A DNA stretch of 64,000 nucleotides from Rhizobium rosettiformans W3 (GCF_004912135.1 NZ_STGU01000009.1:62001-126000), one strand, 5' to 3'. Shown: positions 1 to 9,032, counted from the stretch's first letter. Made by a program: numbers and translations. The notes: generated by a model from the sequence alone, not told the origin.

Positions 1-1159
1 CGAGCTTGGCCATGCGCTGGTCGAGCGGCTTCTTGAGATCCAGGTCGAACTTGGCGGCCGAGGCCTTCAGCGTGTCGAGGTCCGGCAGGTCGCCCTGGTC
101 ACGCTTCCAGAAATGCAGCGCATCCGACAGACGCGCGCGCACGACCTTGCCATTGCCATGCATAATCTCGCGGCCGCCATCGGTGGCCTGGATGTTGGAG
201 ATCAGGATGAAATGGTTGGAGAGCTTGTCCGTCTCACCCTGCGGGCGCACGACAAAGCACTTCTGGTTGGTCTTGATCGTCAGGCGGATGATCTCGGCGG
301 GGATCGAGAGGTAATCCTCTTCGAATGTCCCGAGCAGAACCTGCGGCCATTCGACGAGGCCGGAGACTTCCTCCAGCAGGCCCTCGTCCTCGACGAGTTC
401 AAGACCGTTGGCGAAGGCGATGTCGCGGGCGTCGTGCAGGATCATGTCCTTGCGGCGCTCGGCGTCAAGGATGACCTTGGCGCGTTCCAGGCTCGAAACG
501 TAATCGTCGAAGCGCTTGACGGTGATGGCGTCGGGCGCATGGAAGCGGTGACCATAGGTGACATTGGAAGCCACGATGCCGTCGATCTCGAAGGGGATCA
601 CCTGCACTTCGTCATGCTCGGGGCCGAAGGTGCAGACGATCGACTGCAGCGGGCGCACCCAGCGCAGGCTCTCCATGCCCTTGCCCTCGATGCCGCCATA
701 GCCGGAGCCCTTGGGCATGGAGGCAAAACCAGAGCGCATCGATTTCGGCCAGGGGAAGGCTCTGATGATGCCGGGCATGACATCGGCGATGATTTCTTCG
801 GCCGCACGACCGGGCTTTTCCAGATAGGCAACGTAGAAATCGCCCTTCTTCGGATCGGTCTTGATCGTGGCCTGGTCGATCGCGGTGAGGCCCGCGCCAC
901 GCAGGAAGCCGTCGATCGCGCCTTGAGGTGCCGACACGCTCGGCCCCTTCTTCTCTTCCTTGATATCGGCCGAGCGGGCGGTCAGCCCGCGAATGTCGAG
1001 CGTCAGGCGCCGCGGCGTCCAGTATTCGCGCGCACCCTCATAGGTGAGACCCGCATCGACAAGCGCATCGGTGACCATCTTCTTCAGATCGCCAGCCGCC
1101 TTGCGCTGCATGCGGGCGGGGATTTCTTCGGAGCGGAGTTCGAGCAGGAGATCGGGCAT
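1..1159 (-). CDS. glyS: Glycyl-tRNA synthetase beta subunit, 5' part (cut by window edge)
   Basis: Beta subunit of the heterotetrameric (alpha2beta2) bacterial glycyl-tRNA synthetase, which charges tRNA-Gly in the cytoplasm. About 386 codons are visible; the gene runs off the left edge, so the C-terminal half is not seen. The N-terminus [18 protein letters not shown] is the conserved GlyS opening, and downstream stretches such as [14 protein letters not shown] and [20 protein letters not shown] are typical of the family. The ATG at 1157-1159 is the only start that fits. Its partner glyQ lies at about 9-10 kb on the same strand, separated by kinase, lemA, aroA, DUF2207, DUF559 and higA genes rather than adjacent. 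Identification is firm; only the extent is limited. Confidence 0.95.
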   Translation of the reverse strand, partial: MPDLLLELRSEEIPARMQRKAAGDLKKMVTDALVDAGLTYEGAREYWTPRRLTLDIRGLTARSADIKEEKKGPSVSAPQGAIDGFLRGAGLTAIDQATIKTDPKKGDFYVAYLEKPGRAAEEIIADVMPGIIRAFPWPKSMRSGFASMPKGSGYGGIEGKGMESLRWVRPLQSIVCTFGPEHDEVQVIPFEIDGIVASNVTYGHRFHAPDAITVKRFDDYVSSLERAKVILDAERRKDMILHDARDIAFANGLELVEDEGLLEEVSGLVEWPQVLLGTFEEDYLSIPAEIIRLTIKTNQKCFVVRPQGETDKLSNHFILISNIQATDGGREIMHGNGKVVRARLSDALHFWKRDQGDLPDLDTLKASAAKFDLDLKKPLDQRMAKL

Positions 1160-1255
1160 CGGGTCTGACTTTTCGAGATGTTGCTTGAGGCTGCGGCGGA
1201 CTTAGCAAGCCCTGCGGCAAAAGTCATCCATGGATGCGTGCAAAATGGCGGGGGT

Positions 1256-1561
1256 TCAGGCTGCGGTCAAATCTGTTCGCACGGGAATGGCAGCCAGCTC
1301 GGCGGCTTTTGCTGTCGCTTCTGTCTTCAGGTCATAGCTCGTCTGCAGGTTCATCCAGAACTGCGGCGACATATCGAAATACCGAGCGAGGCGAAGCGCA
1401 GTATCGGGTGTCAACGACGTCTGCTCGGCAACCAGACGCTCGATCCGCGTGCGTGGCACATTCAATAGGCGCGCAAGGGCGCCGGCGCTCAGGCCCATGG
1501 GCTCGAGAAACTCATCGCGCAGAATTTCACCGGGATGGACGGGCGGCAGGACGATGGTCAT
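1256..1561 (-). CDS. higA: HigA-family antitoxin (XRE helix-turn-helix), orphan
   Basis: A 101-residue antitoxin of the HigA/VapI family. The opening VLPPVHPGEILRDEFLEP and the helix-turn-helix LSAGALARLLNVPRTRIERL, followed by DTALRLARYFDMSPQFWMNL, are diagnostic. In intact higBA modules the antitoxin neutralises the HigB mRNA interferase and represses its own promoter. Here a good Shine-Dalgarno (GAAGGAG) precedes the ATG at 1559-1561, but the upstream toxin gene is reduced to a stub of 19 codons. The protein may now act as a lone repressor, counter toxins elsewhere in the genome, or be decaying. Family assignment is strong; present function is inferred. Confidence 0.9.
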   Translation of the reverse strand: MTIVLPPVHPGEILRDEFLEPMGLSAGALARLLNVPRTRIERLVAEQTSLTPDTALRLARYFDMSPQFWMNLQTSYDLKTEATAKAAELAAIPVRTDLTAA

Positions 1562-1575
1562 GGCATGTCTCCTTC

Positions 1576-1634
1576 TCAGTGGTAATCGACGATCTCGACC
1601 TTATCGGCACCGTAATCGGACCAGACGTGCCGCC
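1576..1634 (-). pseudogene. 3' remnant of a higB toxin gene
   Basis: Upstream of higA the minus strand reads WRHVWSDYGADKVEIVDYH then TGA at 1576-1578. The ending (D/E)VEIVDYH is the usual C-terminus of HigB/RelE-like toxins, and the 14-nt gap to higA matches higBA spacing. Reading further upstream, the frame meets a stop at 1636-1638 exactly where the palindromic repeat begins (1635). I infer that the rest of higB was lost or displaced when the repeat element arrived. The assignment rests on a short peptide plus context. Confidence 0.65.
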
Positions 1635-1761
1635 ATCACCCCCACCCGCGCGTTCCGCGCGACCTCCCCGCTCAAGGGGGAGGTGGGTGGTGCGGCGTCA
1701 GCGTCTCAACCACCCTCCCCGTGAGGGGGAGGGTCGGAGCGGAGCTCCGGGGTGGGGTGAT
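1635..1761. repeat. 127-bp intergenic palindromic element, copy 1
   Basis: The element starts ATCACCCCC and ends GGGGTGAT, giving imperfect terminal inverted repeats. Inside are stems made of GACCTCCCCGCTC/AAGGGGGAGGT and CACCCTCCCC/GGGGGAGGGT, then CGGAGCGGAGCTCCGG. Copy 2 at 2325-2451 has the same length and orientation. The structure resembles the Rhizobiales intergenic mosaic palindromes (RIME/ABC type); I cannot assign a named family without a search. Its left end abuts the higB stub, and its right end supplies the last 18 codons of the DUF559 gene. Confidence 0.85.
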
Positions 1762-2257
1762 CTGACGGCAACCTTTTATCACCTTTGGACGCGTCAAACG
1801 CAGGAGGACGATCCGCTCTGCGTGGTGACCTGACATCTGGGTGCAGTTCAAGGAATATCTCGTGCTCACGGGCCGCCGCATAGATTGTGTCGAGGACCGC
1901 ATCCAGCTCCGTCAGGACTTCGGCGTTCCAGAAGCGGATCACTTTGTATCCCTGCTCCTCCAAAAAGTCGGTTCGCTCCTGGTCTCGTTCAAGCCCTTCA
2001 TCCGTCGCATGCTGGGAGCCGTCCAACTCAATGATCAGGCCGATCTGATGACAAGCGAAATCGGCAAAGTAGGGACCGATCGGGACCTGTCGGCGGAAGT
2101 GGCTGCCATCGATTGGAATGCGCCAGAGATGGCGCCAGAGTTTCCGTTCGGCGTCAGTGGCCTTCGATCGCAGGCGCTTGGCATTGGCGCGGCGAAAGCG
2201 ATCCATGGAATTGGGAGGTCTGGGCATAGCTGCGTTCCGGTGCCTTGACATCTCCAT
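1706..2257 (-). CDS. DUF559 (Vsr/restriction-endonuclease-like) protein
   Basis: A DUF559 protein of about 183 residues. DUF559 belongs to the PD-(D/E)XK-like/Vsr-related nuclease fold. The core runs from SKATDAERKLWRHLW through FRRQVPIGPYFADFAC, IGLIIELDGSQHA and GYKVIRFWNAEVL; the D of YFADF, E of IELDGSQH and the Q/H that follow are the usual conserved acidic/catalytic positions. The last 18 codons (about PTPELRSDPPPHGEGG) come from repeat copy 1, and the stop at 1706 lies inside it. Copy 2 begins 67 bp upstream. The start is uncertain: ATGs exist at 2257, 2251, 2227 and 2206, and a TTG at 2284; none has a strong Shine-Dalgarno. The biochemical role is unknown; DNA cleavage is inferred from the fold. 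Confidence 0.85.
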   Translation of the reverse strand: MEMSRHRNAAMPRPPNSMDRFRRANAKRLRSKATDAERKLWRHLWRIPIDGSHFRRQVPIGPYFADFACHQIGLIIELDGSQHATDEGLERDQERTDFLEEQGYKVIRFWNAEVLTELDAVLDTIYAAAREHEIFLELHPDVRSPRRADRPPAFDASKGDKRLPSDHPTPELRSDPPPHGEGG

Positions 2258-2324
2258 GGAACGTCGAATCTCAGCGCGTTTCAACTCTGGGGATTGAGGG
2301 GAAATGCGAGAGCTTGGCCAGGAT

Positions 2325-2451
2325 CACCCCCGCCCGCCGCTTTGCGGCGACCTCCCCCCTCAAGGGGGAGGTGGGAGACCGGCGCTGGCCGTTCCAAACA
2401 CCCTCCCCTTGAGGGGGAGGGTCGGAGCGGAGCTCCGGGGTGGGGTGATGA
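2325..2451. repeat. 127-bp intergenic palindromic element, copy 2
   Basis: Same length, termini (ATCACCCCC ... GGGGTGAT), stems and orientation as copy 1, with differences concentrated in the central spacer (GAGACCGGCGCTGGCCG versus GTGGTGCGGCGTCAGCG). It lies just upstream of the DUF559 gene, so the two copies flank that gene as direct repeats. Confidence 0.85.
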
Positions 2452-2544
2452 CGCTAGGCGCAAGTGATCTAGGAATAGCCGAATGAGCAAGTGACAGGAC
2501 GACGTCCAGACGTCCGCTCCAAGCGGATCAGGTAATCCATCGGG

Positions 2545-2594
2545 CACCCCCACCCGCCGCTTCGCGGCGACCTCCCTCCTCAAGGGAGGTGGGT
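2545..2594. repeat. Left-half copy of the palindromic element (copy 3)
   Basis: CACCCCCACCCGCCGCTTCG, then a CCTCCCTCCTC/AAGGGAGGTGGGTG stem, matches the left half of copies 1 and 2. The right half is missing; instead the 3' end of the DUF2207 gene begins at 2597. It is a truncated element abutting a gene end. Confidence 0.7.
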
Positions 2595-2596
2595 GA

Positions 2597-4531
2597 CTAC
2601 CACCCTCCCCCGCCGCCGCCGCCACCGCCGCCGCCGGAGGAGCCGCCGGAAAAGCCTGAGGAGGATGAGGAGCTGGAAGGGGGCGGTGCCGGAATGGTCG
2701 AGGCGATCGTCGAGGCCATGGAGGAGGAGAAGCCGCCGATGAGGTCGCCGAAACGGCCGTAGTTGCTGCCGTGGTACCAGCCGGGGCTGTAGGCGGCGGC
2801 TGCGGCGCCGGCGGCGGCCGTGGCGAGCCAAGTTTCGAAGGCTTGCGACCACGGCTTTTCGACGCCCAGCGCCACGGCATAGGGCAGAAGCTTTTCGAAA
2901 TGGCTGGGCGACATGGTCGGCGCGCCGGCCATGTTCATGCGATCCTTTTCGGCGAGCGTCAGATAGATGCGCAGGCCCTCGATGCCGTCCATCAGCTTGC
3001 GGCCGAGCGGGGTCGGGGCGCCCATGATGTAGAAGAAGAGCAGATTGACCAGCAGGATGCCGCCGACGGCAATCAGCACCGGGAATTGGTGGGTTGCTTC
3101 CAGATCCATCCACATGGAGAGCAGCATCAGGCCGAGCGTCGAGAGGGCAACGAAGCCGATGAAGGCCAGCGCCACCACGGCGAAGATCTTGCTCACAAGC
3201 GAGCGCCCGCGGCGCAAGGTGCGACCGAGACCGGCTGTGAACGTGCCGAAGAAGACCGAGAAGAAGGTGGGCACGAACACCAGCGCGTAGACGTCTTCGG
3301 TAAGGTCGCCAAAAATGAAAAGGGCTGCGATGACCGCGATCGAGAGGCCGATGCCGAGCGAGGTATAGCCGGCGTTGCCCTTGTAATACTTGTTGCGGTG
3401 TTCCTTTTCGATCGCCTGGCGGAAGCGGTTGCCGACGGATTGCACCTTCTTGCCGTTGGCCTTGTCGATGACGAGTTCGTCGCCAGCTGAGGGAATTTCC
3501 GCCATCAGCGCTGCTTCTCCCGATGGCAGCTTGCCCTCAATCGGCTTTCTCGTCCGCCGGATCGTGATGCTGCTGTCGAGATCGTCGAGCTCGACATAGC
3601 CGGCGACTGCGAGATTGAGTGCGGCAGCGGAAAGCGCCGTCCAGCCGGCGCCGGAAAAACCCTTGTTATCGATATAGTTGACCAGCGCCGGCGAGATGCC
3701 GTCCGGCGCGTCCCAGCGCGGCACGACGACGCCCTTTGCCGGATCGCGCCCGACGGCAACCCAGGAGCGGAGATAATAGAGGAAAATGACGGCAAGGCCG
3801 CCGAAGCCGATGATCGTGTTCAAGTTGTCGCGAATGAGCCACCAGGCGCTGTCTTCCGACGAGGGGGTGGCAACGACGCCCTTGTCGAAAGCGAGCACGA
3901 TGGTCAGGCCTTCGCCCGGCCCGAGCGGCTCGGTGGTTTCAAACTCGAGGCCATCTGAGCCTGGGATTTCACGCGCGTTCTTCGCCGTCGAGCCTGTGGC
4001 ACCGGTATAGACCGTTGTCCTGGTCGGAACCGCATCATCCGGAAGGGAGACGCTGGCACTCGCCTCTTCGATCGGGAAGAGCCAGCCATTGCCGGTGACG
4101 TTCCAGTAGAGCTCGTCGTGATCATCAAAATAGCGGATCTGCCGGCCGGTGCGATAGGTGATGGTGTAGGTGTATTCTCCGGGACGCAGGAAGACGTCGG
4201 CCGAGCCGGTATAGATCCGGATGCCGCCGGAGACGGATTCAGTGTGATTGGGCTCCGGCCGACCGTCCCGTTCGACCGAGATCAGTTCGAAGTCGACTTT
4301 CTGGCGAAAGCCGCGGGCGTCCTGCGTGTAGAGCGGGAAATCGCGAAAAATACCGCGCTTGATGTCATTGCCTTCGGCATTGACAGTGATCGTTTCCGTC
4401 ACCTCGAGCGTGGCGTCGGGCAAGACCGTGATGTCGGAGTGATAGTCGCGAATGACCTCCTCAGCCTGCGCGCCGCATGCCATCCAGAAAACGAGAAGGA
4501 GAGCGGAGCACAGGCGGAGGAGCATGGTCAT
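2597..4531 (-). CDS. DUF2207 membrane protein with glycine-rich tail
   Basis: A 644-residue exported membrane protein of the DUF2207 family. It has a signal peptide (about 1-23, ending CGAQA), an extracytoplasmic DUF2207 domain (about 24-220; [51 protein letters not shown]), a transmembrane segment near 235-255, a pair near 390-430 and another near 450-500, and a C-terminal tail [16 protein letters not shown]. Such Gly/Ser tails ending in an aromatic residue occur in LemA-associated families. The ATG overlaps the aroA stop by 4 bp (ATGA), so it is translationally coupled in a lemA-aroA-DUF2207 unit. Function is unknown; the lemA link suggests an envelope role. Confidence 0.85.
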   Translation of the reverse strand: MTMLLRLCSALLLVFWMACGAQAEEVIRDYHSDITVLPDATLEVTETITVNAEGNDIKRGIFRDFPLYTQDARGFRQKVDFELISVERDGRPEPNHTESVSGGIRIYTGSADVFLRPGEYTYTITYRTGRQIRYFDDHDELYWNVTGNGWLFPIEEASASVSLPDDAVPTRTTVYTGATGSTAKNAREIPGSDGLEFETTEPLGPGEGLTIVLAFDKGVVATPSSEDSAWWLIRDNLNTIIGFGGLAVIFLYYLRSWVAVGRDPAKGVVVPRWDAPDGISPALVNYIDNKGFSGAGWTALSAAALNLAVAGYVELDDLDSSITIRRTRKPIEGKLPSGEAALMAEIPSAGDELVIDKANGKKVQSVGNRFRQAIEKEHRNKYYKGNAGYTSLGIGLSIAVIAALFIFGDLTEDVYALVFVPTFFSVFFGTFTAGLGRTLRRGRSLVSKIFAVVALAFIGFVALSTLGLMLLSMWMDLEATHQFPVLIAVGGILLVNLLFFYIMGAPTPLGRKLMDGIEGLRIYLTLAEKDRMNMAGAPTMSPSHFEKLLPYAVALGVEKPWSQAFETWLATAAAGAAAAAYSPGWYHGSNYGRFGDLIGGFSSSMASTIASTIPAPPPSSSSSSSGFSGGSSGGGGGGGGGGGW

Positions 4532-5793
4532 TTCGGATCATTCCTGACGAATTCGACGCCGAGGGAGGCGAGCGCATCCCAATAGCCGGGATAGGTTTTG
4601 CCAACACAGGCGGGGTCGAGAATGGTGATGTCGCGGATCTTGAGGCCCGCCAGCGCGAAGCTCATGGCGATGCGGTGATCGGCGAAGGTGTCGATCTCGG
4701 CCGGCAGCGACTGGCCTGCAAGCGATGGATCGGAGAAGACGAGCAGATCGTCGCCCTCTTCCTTGGCAAGGCCCTCGCGGATGTTGTTGAGGCCAGTGGA
4801 GACGGCGCGGATGCGGTCGCATTCCTTGACGCGCAGGTTCTCGATGCCGACGAAACGCACCGGCGTCTCGTTGAAGGCGGCGAGCACGGCAATTGTCGGG
4901 ATCGCATCCTGCATCTGGCTGCCGTCGATGACAGCCGGCATGTTCGGAAACTGGGCGATCACGTCATAGGCCTTGGCATCCGGCTGGGTGAAAGCGTCAG
5001 ACGGCGTGCCGATGTCGATCTGGCCCTTGGTCAGGACTTCCGCGCCCCAGAGATAGGTGGCGGCAGATGCATCCGGCTCGATGTGGAAATCGGTCGCGGT
5101 ATAGCCCGTCGGCTGGATGACCCAGGACGATGATGTCGGCTGCTCGACCTTGGCGCCGAAGGCGCGCATGGCCGACATCGTCAGGTCGATGTAGCCGCGG
5201 GCGCCGATATCGGCACCGGCAAGCTCGATGGTGAACGGCTCCGAACCGCAAGCCGCGGCCATCTGGAGAGCCGAGACATATTGGCTGGAGAGGCCAGCAT
5301 CGATCACGACATGGTTCTTCTCGAAACGGCCGGTCGCATCGATTGTCACAGGCGGGCAGCCGGTGGGGGACTCGATCGTCACGCCAAGCGATTTCAAGGC
5401 TTCGACCAGCGGCTTGATCGGGCGCTTGCGCATGTGCTCGTCGCCATCGACGACATAGCGGCCCTGGCCGAGGGCGAGCGCGGCGGTTAGGAAGCGGGTG
5501 GCGGTGCCGGCATTGCCGAGGAAGAGCGGCGCGGATGGTGCCTTCAACTCGCCCGAACTGGTGACGACGAAGGTGGTGGCATCCGGCTCCTCGACGGTCA
5601 CGCCCATCTGGCGCAGCGCCTCGGCCATATAACGGGTGTCATCGCTTTTCAGCGCGCCGGTCAGGCGGCTGGTGCCCTTCGCCAGACCTGCCAGGAGAAG
5701 CGCGCGATTGGTGATGGATTTCGAACCCGGAGGGCTCACCTTGCCGTTCAGGGCATGGGTGGGCGGAAGGATGGTCACACTGTCAGTCGTCAT
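4528..5793 (-). CDS. aroA: 3-phosphoshikimate 1-carboxyvinyltransferase (EPSP synthase), AROM-like type
   Basis: EPSP synthase joins shikimate-3-phosphate and phosphoenolpyruvate in the shikimate pathway. The 421 residues show the family motifs: [15 protein letters not shown] (Lys25 region), [28 protein letters not shown], a [12 protein letters not shown] active-site Asp, [10 protein letters not shown] and [15 protein letters not shown]. It is class I-like, and the RVKEC and GTATRFL motifs recall fungal AROM EPSP synthase domains more than the class II (CP4-like) enzyme typical of Agrobacterium. The position equivalent to E. coli Pro101 is Phe. It sits 36 bp after lemA and overlaps DUF2207. 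A second, class II aroA elsewhere in the genome is likely but not visible. Enzyme identity is sure; physiological role relative to a second copy is inferred. Confidence 0.93.
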   Translation of the reverse strand: MTTDSVTILPPTHALNGKVSPPGSKSITNRALLLAGLAKGTSRLTGALKSDDTRYMAEALRQMGVTVEEPDATTFVVTSSGELKAPSAPLFLGNAGTATRFLTAALALGQGRYVVDGDEHMRKRPIKPLVEALKSLGVTIESPTGCPPVTIDATGRFEKNHVVIDAGLSSQYVSALQMAAACGSEPFTIELAGADIGARGYIDLTMSAMRAFGAKVEQPTSSSWVIQPTGYTATDFHIEPDASAATYLWGAEVLTKGQIDIGTPSDAFTQPDAKAYDVIAQFPNMPAVIDGSQMQDAIPTIAVLAAFNETPVRFVGIENLRVKECDRIRAVSTGLNNIREGLAKEEGDDLLVFSDPSLAGQSLPAEIDTFADHRIAMSFALAGLKIRDITILDPACVGKTYPGYWDALASLGVEFVRNDPK

Positions 5794-5829
5794 GATCTCG
5801 GTCTCTAAAGGGACATCCGCCGAAGGACG

Positions 5830-6381
5830 TCAGAACTTGACCGTCGGTACCGCACGGTCGGCCTCGTTGGCAATCTCGAAATAGGGTTTCTTCGAGAAGC
5901 CGAACTGGCCGGCGACGAGGTTGTTGGGGAAGCTCTCGACCTTGACGTTCAGATCGCGGGCCGCGCCATTGTAGTAGCGGCGCGACATCTGGATCTCACC
6001 CTCAATGGTTTCGAGCGACGTTTGCAGCTGCAGAAAGTTTTCGTTGGCCTTGAGATCTGGATAGGCTTCGGCGAGCGCGATGACCTTGCCGAGGGCGGCC
6101 CCCAGCATGCCCTCGACGGCCGCGCGGCCGGCGACATCGCCCGCTGGAACGGCCTGAGCCTTGTTGCGCAGCTCGACGACGCTTTCCAGCGTGCCCTTTT
6201 CATGACCGGCATAGCCCTTCACCGTCTCGATCAGGTTGGGGATGAGATCGGCGCGGCGCTTCAGTTGCACATCGATACCCGACCAGGCTTCCTCGGCCAT
6301 CTGCCGGGCCTTTACCAGACCGTTGTAGATGAAGACGAGATAGGCGCCGATGGCGGCGAGGATGGCAAGTGTCGTGAACAT
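5830..6381 (-). CDS. lemA: LemA family protein
   Basis: A 183-residue LemA protein: one N-terminal membrane helix (FTTLAILAAIGAYLVFIYNG) followed by a long helical domain with the family signatures AWSGIDVQLKRRADLIPNLI, ENFLQLQTSLETIEGEI and a C-terminal FSKKPYFE. The ATG at 6379-6381 is preferred over one 33 bp upstream because the membrane helix then begins immediately, as in the family. LemA function is not established; it often accompanies DUF2207 or TPM-domain genes, and here DUF2207 follows after aroA. The gene is divergent from the histidine kinase at 6588. Confidence 0.92.
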   Translation of the reverse strand: MFTTLAILAAIGAYLVFIYNGLVKARQMAEEAWSGIDVQLKRRADLIPNLIETVKGYAGHEKGTLESVVELRNKAQAVPAGDVAGRAAVEGMLGAALGKVIALAEAYPDLKANENFLQLQTSLETIEGEIQMSRRYYNGAARDLNVKVESFPNNLVAGQFGFSKKPYFEIANEADRAVPTVKF

Positions 6382-6587
6382 GGATGGCAGGCTCCGCAGC
6401 TGAATTGGCCGCACGTTAGCGGGTCATCATGCGAAAGTCATGATGGAAGTTGGCCAGAAAACGCCTAGCCGCTCCGAGAACCCCTTCGCTGCGCAGATGC
6501 TTCAAATTGCAGGCAAACCGGCACAGCTCCGTTAATTCGCGCGTCCTAATATGGCCGCCCGATAGGTTTTTGCAGCGGAGCTGTCGC

Positions 6588-8600
6588 ATGCAAGCTTTGA
6601 CCTGGAACACCCTGCCCCCCTGGGCCCTGCTCGCCAGCCGCGACATGCTGAGAGCGGCGATCCCCGAAAGGCGTCTCGGCGACACGCTGAAAGAGGTTCT
6701 TGCCGTCCTGACCTCTCTGCCGCAGCTCGATTTGTCCGACATGGCTGCCATCTACATCCGCGAAGCCGGTCAGGACCGACAGCGGCTCTTTCACCACAAT
6801 ACCGCCGATCAGATGGACCTGCCCATCGATCTTCCCCTGGGCGCGCGCATGCCGGACTGCATTGCCGAACGCGAGGACCTGATCCCCTACTGGATACCGA
6901 TTTCCATCACCGGCGATCCGGATTTTGGCACAGTCGCCTTTTTCAGCCGCACCGAGCGGCCGATCAACATGGAAAGCCTGATGGCGCTCCGGCTCCTGGC
7001 GCAGGAGCTTGCACCGATCATACAGCAGCGCACCGGCTGCACGGCTTCGCTTATCGATATGGTGGAGCTGTCGACGGATGAGATCTACATCTTCGATCCG
7101 CTGCGCTTTACCATCAGCCGCACCAATGCCACCGCCAGTGTCAGGACCGGCTATTCGGCCGAAGCGCTTACCGGGATGACACCCGCATCGCTGAAAGTCG
7201 GCATTTCCGAGCTCGATTATCGAGCGAAACTGATGCCGCTGGTCGAGGGCAGTACCCGCAGCGTCACCTTCGATGCCATCCAGCGCCGACGAAACGGCAC
7301 GGTCTATCCGGTCAAGGTGCATGTCTGGCGCATAAGGGGGCCTTCTTCCGACCTGTTTGCCGAGGTCGCCATCGCGACCGCCGATCAGCGCAAGGCCTTC
7401 GGACTGCTGGAGCAGGTGTTCGATGCGATTCCCGGCGGGATCGGCGTCTTCGACAACCGGTCGCGGCTGTTGATGGCCAACCGGCGGCTCTACGACCTCA
7501 TGAACATTCCACCGGAGCTCTTTCCCCCGGGATCCAAATTCGAGGACATCCTGCGCTACAATGCCAGCCGCGGCGAATGGGGCGACGGCGATCCTGAGGC
7601 CATGGTGCGCGAGCGGATCGAACAGGCGGCCCTCGGTCTGCCCTACAGCTTCGAGCGCGAGCGCAAGAGCGGCAAGGTGCTGGCTGTGCGATCCGAGCCG
7701 CTTTCCAACGGCGGCTATGTGCTGAGCTACACCGATATCACGCTGCGCAAGCGCGCCGAGAAGGAGCTGATCCGCAATCGCGACGAGCTGGAAAAGACGG
7801 TCCGCCAGCGCACGGCGGAGATCGCGGCCCAGGCAGCGGCGCTTGAAGAGGCGCTGCAGCAGGAAAAGAACATCAATGCCATGCAGCGGCAGTTCGTGGC
7901 GATGACCAGTCACGAATTCCGCACGCCGCTCGCCATCATCGATGGCGCCGCCCAGCGCATTCAGCGCAAGAAGGGTGAGATGGAAGCCGCCTTCCTTTCC
8001 GAAAAGACGCAGCAGGTGCGTTCGGCAGTGGCGCGCATGGTGGTGCTGATGGAGAGCTTCCTGTCTGCCGGCCGCATGGACACGGGCAAGATCGAGCTGT
8101 CACTGGTCGACTGCTCCCTGCACAAGCTGATCGAGCAGGCGATCAAGCGGCAGAAGCTGTCGTCGCAACATCATCGATTCGACGCCGAGATCGAGGCACT
8201 GCCGCCCGTGATCCGCTGTGATGCGCTGGCGATCTCACAGGTTCTGACCAACCTGCTCTCCAACGCGGTCAAATATGCGCCGCGGGCGCCCGACATTACC
8301 ATCCGCGGCTGGGAGGAAGACGGCTTCGTGTTTCTTTCCGTCAGGGACGAGGGCGTCGGCATCGACGCCGAGGACGTGCCGAAACTCTTCCAGCCCTATT
8401 TTCGCGCCCGCACCTCGACCGGCATCGCCGGCACCGGGATCGGCCTGTCGCTCGTGAAGCAGATCGTCGTGCTGCATGACGGCGACATCTTCGTCGAGAG
8501 CGAGCGCGGCAAGGGCACCTGCTTCACCCTGGTTCTGCCGATCCAGGGGCCGGCAATTCCAGAGACAGCTCAACCTGCGCCGGAGGTGAGCGCCGCCTGA
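6588..8600 (+). CDS. PAS-domain sensor histidine kinase
   Basis: A 670-residue cytoplasmic sensor kinase with no visible membrane segment. Order: an N-terminal GAF-like region (about 1-150), PAS (about 155-265), a second PAS of the PAS-7 type (about 275-390), a coiled coil (390-432), HisKA with phospho-acceptor His442 (MTSHEFRTPLAIIDGAAQRI), and HATPase with N box (TNLLSNAVKYAP), DEGVGI and TGIGLSLVKQIV. The ATG at 6588 has GCGGAG upstream; an earlier in-frame start is possible but lacks conservation. A single-domain receiver gene follows 27 bp downstream, so the pair probably forms a phosphorelay. The signal is unknown; soluble PAS/GAF domains suggest an internal cue. Confidence 0.92.
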   Translation: MQALTWNTLPPWALLASRDMLRAAIPERRLGDTLKEVLAVLTSLPQLDLSDMAAIYIREAGQDRQRLFHHNTADQMDLPIDLPLGARMPDCIAEREDLIPYWIPISITGDPDFGTVAFFSRTERPINMESLMALRLLAQELAPIIQQRTGCTASLIDMVELSTDEIYIFDPLRFTISRTNATASVRTGYSAEALTGMTPASLKVGISELDYRAKLMPLVEGSTRSVTFDAIQRRRNGTVYPVKVHVWRIRGPSSDLFAEVAIATADQRKAFGLLEQVFDAIPGGIGVFDNRSRLLMANRRLYDLMNIPPELFPPGSKFEDILRYNASRGEWGDGDPEAMVRERIEQAALGLPYSFERERKSGKVLAVRSEPLSNGGYVLSYTDITLRKRAEKELIRNRDELEKTVRQRTAEIAAQAAALEEALQQEKNINAMQRQFVAMTSHEFRTPLAIIDGAAQRIQRKKGEMEAAFLSEKTQQVRSAVARMVVLMESFLSAGRMDTGKIELSLVDCSLHKLIEQAIKRQKLSSQHHRFDAEIEALPPVIRCDALAISQVLTNLLSNAVKYAPRAPDITIRGWEEDGFVFLSVRDEGVGIDAEDVPKLFQPYFRARTSTGIAGTGIGLSLVKQIVVLHDGDIFVESERGKGTCFTLVLPIQGPAIPETAQPAPEVSAA

Positions 8601-8627
8601 TCCTGCAATCCACTAAGGGAGACTGAC

Positions 8628-9029
8628 ATGATCACAGTGCTTTGCGTCGAAGACGAAAGAGACGTCCGGGAGCTCATTGTCGAGGAGCTGGAAGAGGCCG
8701 GCATCCGTGTGTTGCAAGCCGAAAACGGCAAGGAGGGGCTTGACAAGATCTTAAGCCAGCGGCCGGATATCGTCATCTCCGACATCACCATGCCGGAGAT
8801 GGACGGGATCTCGATGCTCGGCGAGTTGCAGATCAACCACCCGCAATTCGCCAATATGCCCTTCCTCTTCCTGACCGCACTCGCCGACCGGGAAAAGATG
8901 ATCGAGGGACTGGGCGCCGGTGCCGAAAGCTACCTCACCAAGCCGATCGACTTCGATGTGCTGATGGCCAAGATCCACGGACTGGTAGTCCGGATCGAGA
9001 ACCGCGTGGCGGCGGGGCTGGAGTTTTAG
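8628..9029 (+). CDS. Stand-alone response regulator receiver
   Basis: A 133-residue single-domain receiver: acidic pair Glu8-Asp9, phospho-acceptor Asp52 (IVISDITMPEMDG), Thr83 (FLFLTALAD) and Lys105 (SYLTKPIDF). No DNA-binding or enzymatic output domain follows, only about 20 extra residues. A Shine-Dalgarno (AAGGGAG) precedes the ATG. It is cotranscribed with the kinase upstream and is likely its direct substrate, passing the signal to a phosphotransfer protein or acting by protein interaction. It ends 3 bp before the convergent glyQ stop, so the two transcripts converge tightly. Confidence 0.92.
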   Translation: MITVLCVEDERDVRELIVEELEEAGIRVLQAENGKEGLDKILSQRPDIVISDITMPEMDGISMLGELQINHPQFANMPFLFLTALADREKMIEGLGAGAESYLTKPIDFDVLMAKIHGLVVRIENRVAAGLEF

Positions 9030-9032
9030 GCC

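Noticed and set aside
2597..2660. GCC/CCG trinucleotide run as a possible microsatellite or regulatory repeat
   Set aside because: It encodes the glycine tail of the DUF2207 protein, typical of LemA-associated families.
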